Origin: JACZUI01 sp041599115 | Lineage (GTDB): Bacteria > Actinomycetota > Acidimicrobiia > Spongiisociales > ZC4RG35 | Direction: 5' to 3' | DNA: 20,667 nt | Assembly: GCA_041599115.1 (NCBI GenBank) | Contig: JBFHXF010000026.1 | Coordinates: 1-20,667, forward strand | Part shown: one piece after another, positions 20,145 through 20,667 of the stretch | How positions within the stretch are numbered: position 1 is the stretch's first letter | How the letters are laid out: each line of letters begins with the position of its first letter | The notes under the pieces: model-generated | Database searches by the model: none | What the model saw: only the letters and a program-made list of their open reading frames with translations | What the model was told of the DNA's origin: nothing | Translations under genes and position numbers: made by a program

Positions 20145-20667
20145 TCAGGTGCCTCGACTCTTCTGGTAGACCGACACGTGGTGCTCGGAAGTGTCGCTGA
20201 AGGGGCGACGGTCGTACCAGTCCCAGCGATTCTCTAGCTCCAAACCGGCGAGCCGCGCCATCAGATCGAGCTCGGCCGGCCACGCGTAGCGGAGTACCAC
20301 GGGCAGGACGACTGTTTTCCCGTCCTCCAGTCTGCGCACCGTGTGCGATGTCACCGTTTGGTCGACCGGATCATGAATCGACAATTCGTAGGCATGCGCC
20401 TGATTGGTCGAGATACTGGACACTCCCATTCGGGTGTTGTGTCGGTCGAACCGCCCCAGATCGGGGACGAAACCCTCGAGCACAAAGCGACCCTCCGGCT
20501 CCAGGGCTGCGGACACATTTGCGAAGCACTCGATCTGACGCTGCTGGCTCGGCAAGGCAAAGAGCGTGTTGAACACCAGATATACCAGCGGGAATCTGCG
20601 CTCTCCCACTGGTACGTCCGCGAAGTCGCCCATGATCACTTCGATGTCCTCTCCCCCGGGCTTAGCG
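20145..20667 (-). CDS. Class I SAM-dependent methyltransferase, partial (5' end outside the window)
   Basis: C-terminal part, about 173 residues, of a methyltransferase. The frame runs to the window edge on the minus strand; the GTG at 20639 lies within the second acidic-strand region (DIEVIMGDFADVPV), so the real start and the glycine-rich SAM loop are beyond the window. Visible parts are PLVYLVFNTLFAL (strand 4), the CFANVSAALEPEGRFVLEGF segment (strand 5) and VPDLGRFDR, which recurs in uncharacterised actinobacterial methyltransferases. The strands after that match the usual seven-strand end with YAWPAELDLMARLAGLELENRW. The substrate is unknown. It is convergent with thioredoxin. Confidence 0.82.
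   Translation of the reverse strand, partial: AKPGGEDIEVIMGDFADVPVGERRFPLVYLVFNTLFALPSQQRQIECFANVSAALEPEGRFVLEGFVPDLGRFDRHNTRMGVSSISTNQAHAYELSIHDPVDQTVTSHTVRRLEDGKTVVLPVVLRYAWPAELDLMARLAGLELENRWDWYDRRPFSDTSEHHVSVYQKSRGT

Noticed and set aside
1..20667. tRNA, rRNA, CRISPR array, insertion sequence or prophage genes
   Set aside because: I looked for tRNA T-arm motifs, regularly spaced repeats, transposase or integrase proteins and terminal inverted repeats, and saw none.

Overview
The window looks like a chromosomal segment of a moderately high-GC actinobacterium, possibly of the class Acidimicrobiia. The phylum rests on gene order: pgsA-like, gcvH, a GarA-like FHA gene, an FtsR-like MerR gene, a DUF151 nuclease gene and a second MerR gene follow the order I recall for the Mycobacterium tuberculosis Rv1822-Rv1830 region, here with extra genes inserted. 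The class is a guess from overall protein style. I see no insertion sequence, integrase, phage gene, CRISPR array, rRNA or tRNA, so this reads as core genome. Genes are tightly packed, and many neighbours overlap by four bases (NTGA).

Layout. Bases 2-1369 hold the end of a family-5 extracellular solute-binding protein. Bases 1389-2366 hold a CDP-alcohol phosphatidyltransferase and GcvH. Bases 2420-5229 are one overlapping unit: FHA protein, FtsR-like regulator, D-Ala-D-Ala carboxypeptidase, hypoxanthine phosphoribosyltransferase-like protein. Bases 5261-6762 hold the DUF151 nuclease and a K+ channel with a TrkA-type regulatory module. Bases 6853-9300 are a second overlapping unit: MerR regulator, a PD-(D/E)XK-like protein that appears to start at CTG, GcvT, and a PNPOx-like flavoprotein. 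Then come a monoacylglycerol-lipase-like hydrolase, threonine dehydrogenase (minus strand), YqgE, RNase HII, a GMC oxidoreductase (minus strand), a cytosolic PAS histidine kinase, GalE, a phosphohexomutase, a small two-helix membrane protein (minus strand), a secreted amidase, thioredoxin with a histidine-rich tail, and a partial methyltransferase (minus strand).

How the genes fit together. GcvH, GcvT and threonine dehydrogenase all bear on glycine and one-carbon supply. In known actinobacteria the GarA-type FHA protein controls 2-oxoglutarate and glutamate metabolism. The carboxypeptidase, amidase, FtsR-like regulator, GalE, phosphohexomutase and phospholipid synthase bear on the cell envelope and division.

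Expression signals. At least seven transcription units carry a TANNNT -10 hexamer only 6-8 bases before the start codon, the arrangement of leaderless actinobacterial mRNAs; other units have clear Shine-Dalgarno sequences. This decided several starts (rnhB, the small membrane protein). The one long gene-free stretch (19265-19684) holds several possible stem-loops ahead of thioredoxin.
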